The position numbers and the translations under genes were made by a program. The notes below the pieces were generated by a model. It did not search any database. It was not told the DNA's origin and saw nothing but the letters and a program-made list of their open reading frames with translations. A DNA stretch of 64,000 nucleotides from Pantoea endophytica (GTDB lineage Bacteria > Pseudomonadota > Gammaproteobacteria > Enterobacterales > Enterobacteriaceae), in assembly GCF_002858935.1 (NCBI RefSeq), contig NZ_PJRT01000010.1, positions 1-64,000 on the forward strand. The letters are read 5' to 3'. The stretch's first letter is position 1. Each line of letters begins with the position of its first letter. This document shows, one piece after another, positions 8,423 through 17,906 of the stretch.

Positions 8423-10942
8423 ATGTCACATACCCAACTGCTGGCGCTGGACGGCTTGTCCTGTGGCCACTGTGTAAAACGCGTCAAAGAAGCGCTGGAG
8501 CAGCGCAGCGATGTTGAACAGGCGGACGTCACGCAGCAAGAAGCGCGCGTGACCGGTGCGGCGAGCGCCAGCGATCTGATCGCTACGGTTGAACAAGCCG
8601 GTTATCACGCGGTGCTGAAAGACGGCGCAGCCAGCCCAAAGCCTGATCCGTTGACAGCTACAGAGCCGCCGCCGGAGGCGCTGACAACGGAGTCGCAACC
8701 GGCACAATCCACTGAAGCTGAGCTTGCTGTGCATCATTTACTGATTGGCGGCATGAGCTGCGCCAGCTGCGTAAGCCGCGTGGAACAGGCGCTGCAAAAA
8801 GTGCCGGGCGTCAGCCAGGCACGCGTCAATCTCGGTGAGCGCAGCGCGCTGATCATGGGTGATGCAAGCGCCGAAGCGCTGGTGAGCGCGGTCGATCAGG
8901 CTGGTTATTCCGCCGAAGTGATCGAGGATGAACAAACCCGCCGCGAACGCCAGCAGGTTAGCGCGCAGCACGCTATGCGCCGTTTTAGCTGGCAATCGGC
9001 GCTGGCGTTGCTGCTCGGCGTGCCGATGATGATTTGGGGCATGCTCGGCGACAACATGATGCTGAGCGCAGATAACCAAACGCTGTGGCGCACGCTCGGC
9101 GTGATTACCTTGCTGGTGATGGTGATGGCCGGCGGCCACTTCTATCGCAGCGCGTGGCGCAGTTTGCGTCACGGCACAGCCACCATGGACACGCTGGTGG
9201 CGCTGGGAACCGGCGCGGCGTGGCTCTATTCGATGAGCGTCGCCCTTTGGCCCGAATTCTTCCCGCATCAGGCGCGTCATCTCTATTTTGAAGCCAGCGT
9301 GATGATCGTTGGCCTGATCAATCTCGGCCACGCGCTGGAGCAGCGCGCACGCCAGCGTGCCTCGCAGGCGCTGGAACGATTACTGGATTTAACTCCGGCG
9401 CAGGCGCGGGTCATCAGCGATCAGGGTGAAACACTGCTGCCGCTCAGCGAGGTTAAGTCCGGCATGACGCTGAAGCTGGTCACCGGCGATCGCGTACCGG
9501 TGGACGGTGAGGTCGCCAGCGGTGAAGCCTGGCTGGATGAAGCGATGCTGACAGGCGAGGCAGTGCCGCAGGCCAAACAGCCGGGAGATAAAATCTTTGC
9601 CGGTACGCTGGTACAAGACGGCACGCTGCACTTTGTGGCGCGCGCCATCGGCAGCCACACCACGTTGGCGCGCATTATCAATCTGGTGCGTCAGGCGCAA
9701 AGCAGCAAACCGGATATTGGCCGACTGGCGGATCGCATCTCCGCGGTATTTGTGCCGGTGGTGGTGGCGATTGCGCTGCTGAGCGGGGTTATTTGGTATC
9801 TGGCGGGTCCGCAGCCGCAACTGGCTTACACGCTGGTAATTGTCACCACGGTGCTGATCATCGCCTGCCCTTGCGCTTTGGGTTTAGCCACGCCGATGTC
9901 AGTGATTGCTGGCGTCGGACGCGCCGCAGAGCTGGGCGTGCTGGTGCGTGACGCCGATGCGCTGCAGCGAGCCAGCGAAGTCGATACCATTGTGTTTGAT
10001 AAAACCGGCACCCTGACGCGCGGCACGCCGCAGGTCAGCGATGTGGTGCTGTATGGCGAGTGGAATCGCGAGCAGGTGCTCAGCGCGGCGGCGCAGATGG
10101 AGCAAGGCTCCAGCCATCCGCTCGCCAAAGCGATTCTTGAGGCTGCGCCTGCGGTGAACGCCGAAGCGGTTAAGCAATTTCGTACAATACGCGGCAAAGG
10201 CATCAGCGCTACAGTGGCAAACAGAACGCTGCTGCTGGGGAATCAGGCGCTGCTGGATGAGCAGCAGGTTGATTACCGCGCCGCGCAGGACGATATCGCG
10301 CGCTTCGCCGCACAAGGCGCAACGCCGGTGCTGCTGGCCGACAATCAGCAGCTGCTGGGATTGATCGCGCTGCGTGACAGCTTGCGTCCCGAGAGTAAAG
10401 CGGCGCTGCAGCGTCTGCATCAGCAAGGTTATCGCCTGATTATGCTGACCGGCGATCACCAGAAAACCGCGCAGGCCATTGCCGCCGAAGCGGGTATTGA
10501 TGAAGTGATTGCCGGCGTGTTGCCGGATGGCAAAGCGCAGGCGATTACTCAGTTACAGCAGCAAGGCCGCAAAGTGGTGATGGTCGGCGACGGCATTAAT
10601 GATGCGCCCGCGCTGGCGCAGGCGGATGTCGGCATTGCAATGGGCGGCGGCAGCGATGTGGCGGTAGAAACCGCCGCCATGACGCTGATGCGCAACGATC
10701 TGCACTGCGTCGCCGATGCGCTGTCGATCTCCAGCGCTACGCTGCGCAATATGCGGCAAAATCTGTTGGGCGCCTTTATCTACAACAGCCTCGGGATTCC
10801 CATTGCGGCCGGCGTGCTCTATCCGTTTACTGGCATGCTGCTGAGCCCGATTGTCGCGGGCGCGGCGATGGCGCTGTCATCCATTACCGTGGTGAGCAAC
10901 GCTAACCGTTTGTTGCGCTTCAAGCCCGCGCAACGGCAATAG
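8423..10942 (+). CDS. copA: P1B-type Cu(I)-exporting ATPase CopA
   Basis: The 839-residue ATPase has two N-terminal heavy-metal-associated domains (C14-x2-C17 and C113-x2-C116), eight membrane segments with the CPC copper site (482-484), the TGE actuator motif (378-380), the phosphorylation site DKTGT (526-530), the SSHPLA nucleotide-domain motif and a [10 protein letters not shown] hinge. It pumps Cu(I) from cytoplasm to periplasm and is controlled by CueR. The linker between the metal domains contains a probable -1 frameshift signal (separate entry) that would yield a free copper chaperone from the same mRNA. Confidence 0.97.
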   Translation: MSHTQLLALDGLSCGHCVKRVKEALEQRSDVEQADVTQQEARVTGAASASDLIATVEQAGYHAVLKDGAASPKPDPLTATEPPPEALTTESQPAQSTEAELAVHHLLIGGMSCASCVSRVEQALQKVPGVSQARVNLGERSALIMGDASAEALVSAVDQAGYSAEVIEDEQTRRERQQVSAQHAMRRFSWQSALALLLGVPMMIWGMLGDNMMLSADNQTLWRTLGVITLLVMVMAGGHFYRSAWRSLRHGTATMDTLVALGTGAAWLYSMSVALWPEFFPHQARHLYFEASVMIVGLINLGHALEQRARQRASQALERLLDLTPAQARVISDQGETLLPLSEVKSGMTLKLVTGDRVPVDGEVASGEAWLDEAMLTGEAVPQAKQPGDKIFAGTLVQDGTLHFVARAIGSHTTLARIINLVRQAQSSKPDIGRLADRISAVFVPVVVAIALLSGVIWYLAGPQPQLAYTLVIVTTVLIIACPCALGLATPMSVIAGVGRAAELGVLVRDADALQRASEVDTIVFDKTGTLTRGTPQVSDVVLYGEWNREQVLSAAAQMEQGSSHPLAKAILEAAPAVNAEAVKQFRTIRGKGISATVANRTLLLGNQALLDEQQVDYRAAQDDIARFAAQGATPVLLADNQQLLGLIALRDSLRPESKAALQRLHQQGYRLIMLTGDHQKTAQAIAAEAGIDEVIAGVLPDGKAQAITQLQQQGRKVVMVGDGINDAPALAQADVGIAMGGGSDVAVETAAMTLMRNDLHCVADALSISSATLRNMRQNLLGAFIYNSLGIPIAAGVLYPFTGMLLSPIVAGAAMALSSITVVSNANRLLRFKPAQRQ
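8635..8690 (+). promoter_or_regulatory. Programmed -1 frameshift signal in copA (CopA(Z) chaperone)
   Basis: The heptamer C CCA AAG (8635-8641) is in the correct phase (codons P72 K73). Slipping to the -1 frame reads one alanine codon and then TGA at 8644-8646, giving a 74-residue protein that is essentially the first metal-binding domain. Six bases after the heptamer, 8648-8658 pairs with 8680-8690: ten of eleven pairs with one central A-A mismatch, enclosing a GC-rich inner segment. E. coli copA is reported to use the same kind of CCCAAAG site to make the chaperone CopA(Z). Confidence 0.8.
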
Positions 10943-11010
10943 CCATTCCAGCCCTGTTTTTCATGAGATGAAATCGCTAGCATGGTTTTTTGCCTTAAAA
11001 AGGACAGGGA

Positions 11011-11811
11011 ATGAGACACGGTCTGTGGCACAGCATCCAACAACGGATCGCGACCCTTTTTCCGGCCAGTTACAGCTGGCCGGCCATGGATATTCAGCTG
11101 GGCGATCGTCGTTTGCATTTGGCGGGCAGCATTCACATGGGCACGCGCGATATGCAGCCGCTGCCTGCCGGGCTATTGCGCCAGCTGCATAAAGCCGACG
11201 CGCTGATTGTCGAAGCCGATATCACTCAAGGCGAATCGCCGTTCAGCAATGATGATGAACATCCGCCGCTGGCAATGCGACTCGACGACGACGTGCTGCA
11301 GCGCTTGCAGGCCTTGTGCGAGGAGCTTTCGCTGTCACTGAGCCTGTTCGATACGCTGCCGTTCTGGCAGATCGCGCTGATGTTGCAGGCGCAACAGGCG
11401 CAGCGGCTGGGATTGCGTCCGCAGTTTGGTATCGATTATCAGCTGTTGCAGGCGGCCAAAGCGGCCAACAAACGCATTATCGAGCTGGAAGGTCCGGAAA
11501 CGCAGATCGCCCTGCTGAAATCGCTGCCGCAGGATGGTTTGCCGCTGTTGCTGGATACGCTGGAACACTGGCACACCAACGCGCGCCTGCTGCAAACCAT
11601 GATCAGCTGGTGGCTGGATGCGCCGCCCACCCAGCAACCGGTGGCGCTGCCGACCACCTTTAGCAGCGAGCTGAACGACACGCTGATGCGCAACCGCAAC
11701 CAGCACTGGCGCGAGCTGCTGCTGGCGTTACCGAAAGGGCGTTATGTGGTGGCGGTGGGCGCACTGCATCTGTATGGCGATGATAATTTGCCGGGACTGC
11801 TGAAGAGCTGA
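11011..11811 (+). CDS. ybaP: TraB/GumN-family protein YbaP
   Basis: The 266-residue protein resembles E. coli YbaP (264). It carries the family landmarks GSIHMGT, a VEADI segment with conserved acidic residues, GIDYQLLQAAK and the C-terminal VGALHLYG motif. TraB/GumN proteins (relatives of TIKI) are thought to be metal-dependent peptidases with paired GxxH and E motifs. No clear signal peptide is visible. It is 68 bases downstream of copA, in the same direction, with its own SD-like AGGGA. Confidence 0.9.
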   Translation: MRHGLWHSIQQRIATLFPASYSWPAMDIQLGDRRLHLAGSIHMGTRDMQPLPAGLLRQLHKADALIVEADITQGESPFSNDDEHPPLAMRLDDDVLQRLQALCEELSLSLSLFDTLPFWQIALMLQAQQAQRLGLRPQFGIDYQLLQAAKAANKRIIELEGPETQIALLKSLPQDGLPLLLDTLEHWHTNARLLQTMISWWLDAPPTQQPVALPTTFSSELNDTLMRNRNQHWRELLLALPKGRYVVAVGALHLYGDDNLPGLLKS

Positions 11812-11819
11812 TTTATGCA

Positions 11820-11870
11820 CATTTCTTAGCGGCGCAAGTTATTGCGCGATAAAACGCGCCGCTACGGGCT
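11820..11870. repeat. Core palindrome related to the 17907-18084 element
   Basis: TAGCGGCGC (11827-11835) and GCGCCGCTA (11856-11864) are perfect inverted arms around an imperfect TTATTGCGCGATAAAA centre. The flanks (GCACATTTC before, TTGTGCG after) also match the central part of the 178-bp palindrome at 17907-18084, so this looks like a solo core of the same repeat family. Confidence 0.7.
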
Positions 11871-11910
11871 TGTGCGTTTTATTAACTGTGCGTTTGGCAG
11901 AAAAAAAGAA

Positions 11911-11930
11911 GGCCAATAATACTATTGGCC
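11911..11930. terminator. Stem-loop upstream of ybaK
   Basis: GGCCAATA (11911-11918), loop ATAC and TATTGGCC (11923-11930) make a perfect 8-bp hairpin preceded by an A-run (AAAAAAAGAA). On the minus strand the A-run would be a U-tract, but no minus-strand gene ends here. It could instead be a leader structure for the small frame and ybaK downstream. Confidence 0.4.
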
Positions 11931-11950
11931 CGTCAAAGAGGAATTTGTTT

Positions 11951-12043
11951 ATGATTTTGGTTATCACCAACAATCTCTTGCTGGCGCGGGCCAATTCTCG
12001 CGCAAAGTTCAGAATTTCGCCACTGTTTTTCCATCAAAACTGA
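11951..12043 (+). CDS. Possible 30-residue upstream peptide in the ybaK leader
   Basis: ATG 11951 opens a 30-codon frame (begins MILVITNNLLLARANSR, ends FFHQN) stopping 29 bases before ybaK. AGAGG lies about 9 bases before the ATG, and an 8-bp hairpin lies 20 bases upstream. I do not recognise the peptide. Its hydrophobic start and basic tail are compatible with a leader or small membrane peptide, but a frame of this length can arise by chance. Confidence 0.3.
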   Translation: MILVITNNLLLARANSRAKFRISPLFFHQN

Positions 12044-12072
12044 AATAAGAATTTTCCTAACAAGGACCGATC

Positions 12073-12552
12073 ATGACGCCCGCGGTAAAACTTCTGGAAA
12101 AACAAAAAGTCACCTTTACCCTGCATCCCTACGACCACGATAGCCACGAAACCAATTTTGGCGACGAAGCGGTGCGTAAGCTTAATCTGGATGCCCGCCA
12201 GGTGTTCAAAACCTTGCTGGTATCGCTCAACGGCGATGCTAAAGCGCTGGCGGTTGCGGTGACGCCGGTCTCAACCCAATTGGATCTAAAAAAGGTCGCC
12301 AAAGCGCTGGGCGCCAAGAAAGCGGATATGGCCGATCCGCAGCTGGCACAGCGCGTGACCGGTTATCTGGTAGGCGGCATTAGCCCGCTGGGACAGAAAA
12401 AACGTCTGCCAACGGTGATCGATCAGCAGGCAGCGGAGTTTGCCACCATCTTTATCTCCGGCGGCAAACGCGGGCTGGATATCGAGCTGGCCGCGCAAGA
12501 TTTGTCTCGCCTGCTGGATGCGCCGCTGGCCGACGTCGCACGGCGCGATTAG
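12073..12552 (+). CDS. ybaK: Cys-tRNA(Pro)/Cys-tRNA(Cys) deacylase YbaK
   Basis: The 159-residue cytoplasmic protein is the same length as E. coli YbaK. It contains the YbaK/ProX fold with the conserved lysine in the ARQVFKTLL segment and the [10 protein letters not shown] substrate loop. It hydrolyses Cys-tRNA(Pro) made in error by prolyl-tRNA synthetase. CAAGGACCGATC precedes the ATG. Its stop overlaps the stop of the convergent LysR gene by four bases. Confidence 0.95.
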   Translation: MTPAVKLLEKQKVTFTLHPYDHDSHETNFGDEAVRKLNLDARQVFKTLLVSLNGDAKALAVAVTPVSTQLDLKKVAKALGAKKADMADPQLAQRVTGYLVGGISPLGQKKRLPTVIDQQAAEFATIFISGGKRGLDIELAAQDLSRLLDAPLADVARRD

Positions 12553-13418
12553 TCGGGCTGCTGGGCGCAGAGTTGATCGATCATCCAGCGTCCGGCCGGT
12601 CCCGGCGGATTACGCCGCGACCACACCACATCAACCGCGATATGCTGCGGCCAGCCCGGCACCGGCAACTCCTTCAACACCTGATGACCAAACTGCTCCA
12701 CCAGCCAGCGCGGTAATATACTCCAGCCAAAACCCTGCTCTGCCATCTCTAACAGCAATAAATAAGATGGCGCCGACCACACGCGTCCGGCGGGCAAGGG
12801 ATCGCGATTTTGTACCCAGGTATTGAGCCGCAGATGCCGCAACTCACCTAACTGCCCTTCACTCACCTGCTGAGCCTGCGACAGCGCATGATCCTGATGA
12901 AGGTAGATCGCCATCTGCGCCCCCACTTGCAAGCGTGCCACCGCCAAATCCGGCGGCAATTGTGGCTGCGCCCGCACCACGCCAAGGTGCACGCGCCCGG
13001 CTTGTATCAAATCTAATGCATCAGCATCCTCGGCGATCATGCACTCAAAATCGATATCTGGATAACGCACCTCAAACCGGTTAAGCAGATTTTCATGGTG
13101 ATCCGCTTGCCAAAAATCGGAGATCGCCAGGCTCAGGCGCGGTTCTACGCCCTGCGACAAGCGCACTGCCAGCTCATCCAGCCGCTGGCTGGCGGCCAGA
13201 ATCTGCTGCACTTGCGCAAACGCGCGCTGGCCATGCTCGGTCAATACCGGGTTACGTCCGCTGCGATCAAACAGCGTGAAACCCAAATCGTCTTCCAGAT
13301 TAGCGATCGCGTTACTGATGGTGGACTGGCTTTTAGACAACGCGCGCGCCGCCGCCGAAAAGGATCCGCTGGCCACGGTTTGCACAAACGCCTCAAGGGA
13401 TTCCGGGGAATATTTCAT
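12549..13418 (-). CDS. LysR-family regulator divergent from a PACE efflux gene
   Basis: The 289-residue protein has an N-terminal winged helix-turn-helix ([32 protein letters not shown] read in two parts, about 17-51) and a periplasmic-binding-protein-like effector domain. It is transcribed away from the PACE gene across a 90-bp gap, the arrangement of AceR and AceI in Acinetobacter, so it most likely controls that transporter. It is not part of the E. coli ybaK-ushA interval and so appears to be an insertion. Confidence 0.88.
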   Translation of the reverse strand: MKYSPESLEAFVQTVASGSFSAAARALSKSQSTISNAIANLEDDLGFTLFDRSGRNPVLTEHGQRAFAQVQQILAASQRLDELAVRLSQGVEPRLSLAISDFWQADHHENLLNRFEVRYPDIDFECMIAEDADALDLIQAGRVHLGVVRAQPQLPPDLAVARLQVGAQMAIYLHQDHALSQAQQVSEGQLGELRHLRLNTWVQNRDPLPAGRVWSAPSYLLLLEMAEQGFGWSILPRWLVEQFGHQVLKELPVPGWPQHIAVDVVWSRRNPPGPAGRWMIDQLCAQQPD

Positions 13419-13442
13419 GTTGAACCATCGCTTTTATCGATA

Positions 13443-13468
13443 GGTGATCATTTTATCTTAGCATCACC
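13443..13468. promoter_or_regulatory. Candidate LysR operator between regulator and PACE gene
   Basis: GGTGAT (13443-13448) and ATCACC (13463-13468) form an inverted repeat with a 14-base AT-rich centre, and a further TTATCACC half-site occurs at about 13487-13494, close to the PACE start. LysR regulators bind such spaced dyads in divergent promoters. The assignment is inferred from position. Confidence 0.45.
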
Positions 13469-13508
13469 CAGTGCGAAAATAGGGGTTATCACCAATAAGG
13501 AGGTTTAT

Positions 13509-13940
13509 ATGCGTACCCGTTCGCTGAAAGAACGTTTTTGTCATGCCGCAGGCTTTGAAGGGTTAGCACTTATCACTGTTGCGCCGCTGGCTGCCTGGAT
13601 CATGGAGAAACCGCTGTTTCAGATGGGCGCGCTGGCGATTATGCTGTCGACCGTCGCCATGCTGTGGAACATGATCTATAACACCGGCTTTGATCGCATC
13701 TGGCCGCCGCAGGTGAAACGCGGATTCGGTTTACGCGCCATGCATGCGCTAGGCTTTGAAGGCGGTTTTATCCTGATTGGCTTGCCGATTGCCGCCTGGA
13801 TGCTGAATATTTCGCTGCTGGAAGCCTTTGTGCTGGAAGTGGCGTTCTTCCTGTTCTTCCTGCCCTATACCATGGTTTACAACTGGATGTGGGATAAGAT
13901 GCGCCACCGTTGGGTGACGCAGAAATCGTGTCAGGCGTGA
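13509..13940 (+). CDS. PACE-family (AceI-like) multidrug/biocide efflux transporter
   Basis: The 143-residue membrane protein consists of two tandem bacterial-transmembrane-pair repeats. Each repeat starts with a basic stretch followed by HAxGFEG (RFCHAAGFEGLAL near residue 12, AMHALGFEGGFIL near 80) and includes a later YN motif (NMIYNTGFDRIW; MVYNWMWDKM). The glutamate in FE corresponds to the functional acidic residue of AceI. Four helices and proton-coupled export of biocides such as chlorhexidine or short diamines are expected from the family. AAGGAGG lies 4 bases before the ATG, far inside a longer open frame. Confidence 0.9.
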   Translation: MRTRSLKERFCHAAGFEGLALITVAPLAAWIMEKPLFQMGALAIMLSTVAMLWNMIYNTGFDRIWPPQVKRGFGLRAMHALGFEGGFILIGLPIAAWMLNISLLEAFVLEVAFFLFFLPYTMVYNWMWDKMRHRWVTQKSCQA

Positions 13941-13955
13941 TGTGCATTTGAAAAG

Positions 13956-13977
13956 AGGTCGCCATAAATGGCGACCT
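13956..13977. terminator. Bidirectional palindrome of the GGTCGCCAT type
   Basis: AGGTCGCCAT (13956-13965) and ATGGCGACCT (13968-13977) form a perfect 10-bp stem with an AA loop, placed exactly between the convergent PACE gene and ushA. The same arm sequence recurs at 23228-23253 and at the ends of the 17907-18084 element. Confidence 0.7.
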
Positions 13978-13990
13978 ACGAGCGCAGAGT

Positions 13991-15742
13991 TCAATGTTGT
14001 GCGGCGCGCGGCCAGATCCACGCCAGAATCATTTGCGGGTAGCTTGGCTTGCGTTGCTTCTCCAGCGCTTTGTTGCGCTCTTCAATTTGCGCTGCCGTCA
14101 GATGCACAATCCCGCCAGGTTGATAATCCGCTACCTTCAGCGGTGAATGCTGGCTGACATAATCACGCAGCACATCCGCATCGCGCTGCCCGCTGTTGCT
14201 GAAGCCAGCATGGGTTTCAATGTTCGGATAACCATCGCCGCCGCTGGCGTTAAAGCTGTTAGTCGCCATGCGGTAGGTTTTATCCTTTTGCAGCGGTTCG
14301 CCATTAATCTTCACGTCGCTGACGCCTTTACCATCCGCCACCAGGCTGATGTTGCTGAACTGCGCGAAGCCGCCGGAATCCACTTTAATATTGGCAACCG
14401 TCGCCAGATAATTCAGCACTTCATTACCCTTCAGCGTCACCGACACCACCTGATTGCCAAAAGGCTGCACCTGCAACAAATCGCGCCAGCTGAGATTACC
14501 CTGCGCCAGCGAAGTGCGAATGCCACCGCCGCTCATCACCGCAAAGTCCGCTTTGGTCGCCGCCATTTGGGCGCGCAAAATTAGCTGCCCAAGATTGGTC
14601 TGCTCAAAGCGTACCTTGTCGCGCTCACCGACAAACACGCCGTCGCTGCTGCCGACTTTGACATCCAGTTTCTTGCCAGCACGCAGTTGATACGGCGTTA
14701 ACAGCTTCATCATCGCGCTGTTTTTCGGGATCTCTTCCTGCCAGGTGAGCCAGGATTCGCTGCCATCAAGATTTTTTACCTTGTGCTTGAGGTTGACCGG
14801 GATCAGCTGGTAATTCTCCAGCGTCAGCTCGCCATTGCGGAAGGTAAAGTCGCCGCGCCCAACAAATTTGCCCCACTCTTTTGCCTGCATGATCCACACG
14901 CCGTTTTGCCGATCCGGCTGGCAGGGCTGGCCTGGCTGATAATCTTTTACGCTGACGTTCTCTTTCTCCATGCACACCGCATCCTGCGAATGGCCGCCAA
15001 TGATCACGTTGAGGGTACCCGGCGGCAGGCTGCGCGCCAGCTCCACGTCGCCCGGCGCATTGCTGCCGTGCTGACCGTCGTCGTAGTGGCCCATGTGTGT
15101 CAGCGCGATGATGACATCAGGCTTTTCGCTGACGCGTAGTTCCGCCACCGCTTTTTCGGTCTCTTTCACCGGATCGCGAATATCGATCGTTGCAATGTTT
15201 TCCGGATTGGCGATGCGCAGCGTGTCGGTGGTAGTCAGGCCGATCACCGCAATCTTCAGCCCCATGCGGTTAAAGATTGCCCACGGCTTAAATAAGCGCG
15301 TGTCGGTGCCTTTTTGATAGATGTTGGCCGAAAGGAATGGAAATTTGGCCCACTTCTGCTGCTGTTGCAGCACGCTAAGCGGCTTGTCGAATTCGTGGTT
15401 GCCCAGCGCCATGGCGTCATAGCCCACCAGGTTCATGCCGCGAATGTCGGGTTCAGCATTCAGCATGTCTGACTCTGGCACGCCGGTGTTCACATCGCCC
15501 GCCGACAGGATTAGCGCGCCGCCGCCTTTGGCCTGCACATCGTAGCGCTGTTGATCCATCAGCGTTTTCTGTGCCGCAAGGCCATATTCACCTTGTGCGT
15601 TCGGCCAGTAACGACCGTGGTGATCGTTGGTGTGCAGAATGCTGAAACGATAACTGCGATCCGTTTGCCACGCCTGCGCCAGCATCGGCAGCAGTAACAC
15701 TGTCAGCGCCAGCCAGCGCCCTTTTCGCGGTGATAAAAACAA
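13991..15742 (-). CDS. ushA: Periplasmic UDP-sugar hydrolase / 5'-nucleotidase UshA-like
   Basis: The metallophosphoesterase domain shows HTNDHHGRYWPN, the GDVNTG segment, GNHEFD, THMGHYD and GGHSQDAVC. The C-terminal nucleotide-binding domain has SGGGIR and SGGDGYP. It hydrolyses UDP-sugars and nucleotides in the periplasm. I place the start at TTG 15742: AAGGAG lies 7 bases upstream and a clean signal peptide (RKGRWLALTVLLLPMLAQA) follows, whereas the longer frame begins with GTG at 15772. The mature C-terminus extends about 35 residues beyond E. coli UshA with a charged segment (AAQIEERNKALEKQRK) and a hydrophobic end. Confidence 0.9.
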   Translation of the reverse strand: MFLSPRKGRWLALTVLLLPMLAQAWQTDRSYRFSILHTNDHHGRYWPNAQGEYGLAAQKTLMDQQRYDVQAKGGGALILSAGDVNTGVPESDMLNAEPDIRGMNLVGYDAMALGNHEFDKPLSVLQQQQKWAKFPFLSANIYQKGTDTRLFKPWAIFNRMGLKIAVIGLTTTDTLRIANPENIATIDIRDPVKETEKAVAELRVSEKPDVIIALTHMGHYDDGQHGSNAPGDVELARSLPPGTLNVIIGGHSQDAVCMEKENVSVKDYQPGQPCQPDRQNGVWIMQAKEWGKFVGRGDFTFRNGELTLENYQLIPVNLKHKVKNLDGSESWLTWQEEIPKNSAMMKLLTPYQLRAGKKLDVKVGSSDGVFVGERDKVRFEQTNLGQLILRAQMAATKADFAVMSGGGIRTSLAQGNLSWRDLLQVQPFGNQVVSVTLKGNEVLNYLATVANIKVDSGGFAQFSNISLVADGKGVSDVKINGEPLQKDKTYRMATNSFNASGGDGYPNIETHAGFSNSGQRDADVLRDYVSQHSPLKVADYQPGGIVHLTAAQIEERNKALEKQRKPSYPQMILAWIWPRAAQH

Positions 15743-16201
15743 AGTCGATCTCCTTATTCTGCGTTTTTCCACTTAGCGGTGGACTTAATGTGCGTTATCG
15801 CCCTTCTGTGTCGCACAGATGGCTGGCTAACTCAAGATGAAACACGCATTGCATAATGGCACAGCGTGATGATCAGCATTTTTAAATTCGCTTCTCGCTG
15901 GGAATGACAACCCAATTCTACACCTGGCGGTGACTTTATCGACTTAGAACCGCTTTAACCCTAACAACCCCTGCTGCGAAGCCAATTTCCCCCTGCAACT
16001 ATTTTTTCCGCGCCACCCTTCATTCTGCGTATTTCCAGCCGATATAGTGAGATAACTGACGAAAATGGAGCTTCAGCTGCGTTTTAGTCTCATTTTTTCA
16101 ATTTAGTGGGCTTTAACCGCTCAAATGTTTAAACGCGGTAAGGGATTGTGCATTACACTAGGTTGTTACAAGCGGATACATTTGCACACAAGGAGACAGG
16201 C
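15743..16201. other. ushA-ybaL intergenic region
   Basis: These 459 bases separate two divergent genes and must hold both promoters. They are AT-rich from about 16010, and AAGGAGACAGGC precedes the ybaL ATG at 16202. I found no convincing open frame, RNA gene, or -35/-10 pair that I can place with confidence. Confidence 0.6.
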
Positions 16202-17890
16202 ATGCATCACACCACACCGTTGATCACTACCATTGTCGGGGGACTGGTCCTCGCATTTCTCCTTGGTATGCTGGCAAACCGCCTGCGCATCTCACCGCTG
16301 GTCGGTTATCTTCTGGCTGGCGTCCTGGCCGGCCCTTTCACGCCAGGCTTTGTCGCGGATACCAACCTTGCCCCTGAACTGGCTGAACTCGGCGTTATTC
16401 TGCTGATGTTCGGCGTCGGTTTGCACTTCTCGCTGAAGGATTTGATGTCGGTAAAGTCCATCGCCATTCCTGGCGCCATCGCGCAAATCGCCGTGGCGAC
16501 GCTGCTGGGAATGGGACTTTCATGGACAATGGGCTGGTCGTGGATGACCGGTTTGGTATTTGGGTTGTGTCTTTCCACCGCCAGCACCGTGGTGCTGCTG
16601 CGCGCGCTGGAAGAGCGTCAGCTGATTGATAGCCAGCGCGGGCAAATCGCCATTGGCTGGTTGATCGTGGAAGATTTGGTGATGGTGCTGACGCTGGTGC
16701 TGCTGCCAGCCATCGCCGGCATGCTGGAACAGGGCAACGCCAGCCCAACGCTGCTGTTGTGGGATCTGCTGCTGACCATCGGTAAAGTCGTCGCCTTTAT
16801 GGTGCTGATGATGGTGGTAGGCCGTCGCGTAGTGCCGTGGATTCTGGCAAAAAGTGCCGCGACCGGCTCGCGTGAGCTGTTTACCCTTGCGGTGTTAGCG
16901 CTGGCGCTCGGTATCGCCTTTGGCGCCGTCGAATTCTTTGATGTCTCCTTCGCCCTCGGCGCCTTCTTTGCCGGCATGGTGCTGAACGAATCTGAACTCA
17001 GCCACCGCGCGGCGCACGATACCTTGCCGCTGCGGGATGCGTTCGCCGTCCTGTTCTTTGTGTCCGTCGGCATGCTGTTTGACCCGATGATCCTGATTGA
17101 GCAACCGCTGGCGGTGCTTGGCGCGCTGGCGATTATCGTGCTGGGCAAATCCATTGCCGCCTGGCTGCTGGTAACGCTGCTGGGTCATTCACGTCGCACC
17201 GCGATGACCATTTCGGTGAGCCTGGCGCAGATTGGTGAATTCGCCTTTATTCTCGCCGGCCTCGGCATCTCGCTCGGCATGCTGAGCGAGGAAGGCCGCA
17301 ATCTGGTGCTGGCGGCGGCGATTCTCTCCATCATGCTTAACCCGATTCTGTTTAGCGTGCTGGAACGCTACCTCGACAAAACCGAGACCATCGAAGAACA
17401 GACGCTGGAAGAAGCGATCGAAGAAGAGAAGCAGATTCCGGTGGATATCTGCAATCACGCGGTTTTAGTAGGTTATGGCCGCGTCGGCAGCCTGCTGGGG
17501 CAAAAGCTGATGGAAGCGGATGTGCCACTGGTGGTGGTGGAGAACTCCCGTCCGCGCGTTGAAGCGCTGCGCGAGCAAGGGATCAAAGCGGTGCTGGGCA
17601 ATGCGGCACGCGTGGATACCATGGAACTGGCGCGCCTCGACTGTGCCCGCTGGCTGCTGCTGACCATTCCGAATGGCTACGAAGCCGGTGAAGTCGTGAC
17701 GGCAGCGCGCGAGAAGCGTCCGGACATTGAGATAATTGCCCGTGCGCATTATGACGATGAAGTGACCTACATAATGGAGCGCGGCGCGAATCGCGTAGTG
17801 ATGGGCGAGCGTGAGATTGCCAACAGCATGCTGCATGTGCTGGAAGAGGAGATTGCGCAGAACCCGATTGTACGTGAGTGCCCAATTTAA
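16202..17890 (+). CDS. ybaL: CPA2/Kef-type cation:proton antiporter YbaL
   Basis: The 562-residue membrane protein closely matches E. coli YbaL (558). Twelve or so membrane helices (about 1-395) form a Na+/H+ exchanger domain beginning TTIVGGLVLAFLLGMLANRLRISPLVGYLLAG. A linker rich in glutamate (TIEEQTLEEAIEEE) follows, and a cytosolic TrkA-N/RCK nucleotide-binding domain (LVGYGRVGSLLGQKLMEA) ends the protein. The start at 16202 (MHHTTPL) has AAGGAGACAGGC upstream and matches the E. coli N-terminus; 18 further codons upstream are open but unlikely to be used. Confidence 0.95.
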   Translation: MHHTTPLITTIVGGLVLAFLLGMLANRLRISPLVGYLLAGVLAGPFTPGFVADTNLAPELAELGVILLMFGVGLHFSLKDLMSVKSIAIPGAIAQIAVATLLGMGLSWTMGWSWMTGLVFGLCLSTASTVVLLRALEERQLIDSQRGQIAIGWLIVEDLVMVLTLVLLPAIAGMLEQGNASPTLLLWDLLLTIGKVVAFMVLMMVVGRRVVPWILAKSAATGSRELFTLAVLALALGIAFGAVEFFDVSFALGAFFAGMVLNESELSHRAAHDTLPLRDAFAVLFFVSVGMLFDPMILIEQPLAVLGALAIIVLGKSIAAWLLVTLLGHSRRTAMTISVSLAQIGEFAFILAGLGISLGMLSEEGRNLVLAAAILSIMLNPILFSVLERYLDKTETIEEQTLEEAIEEEKQIPVDICNHAVLVGYGRVGSLLGQKLMEADVPLVVVENSRPRVEALREQGIKAVLGNAARVDTMELARLDCARWLLLTIPNGYEAGEVVTAAREKRPDIEIIARAHYDDEVTYIMERGANRVVMGEREIANSMLHVLEEEIAQNPIVRECPI

Positions 17891-17906
17891 GTGAGTGTGG
17901 TCTTTG

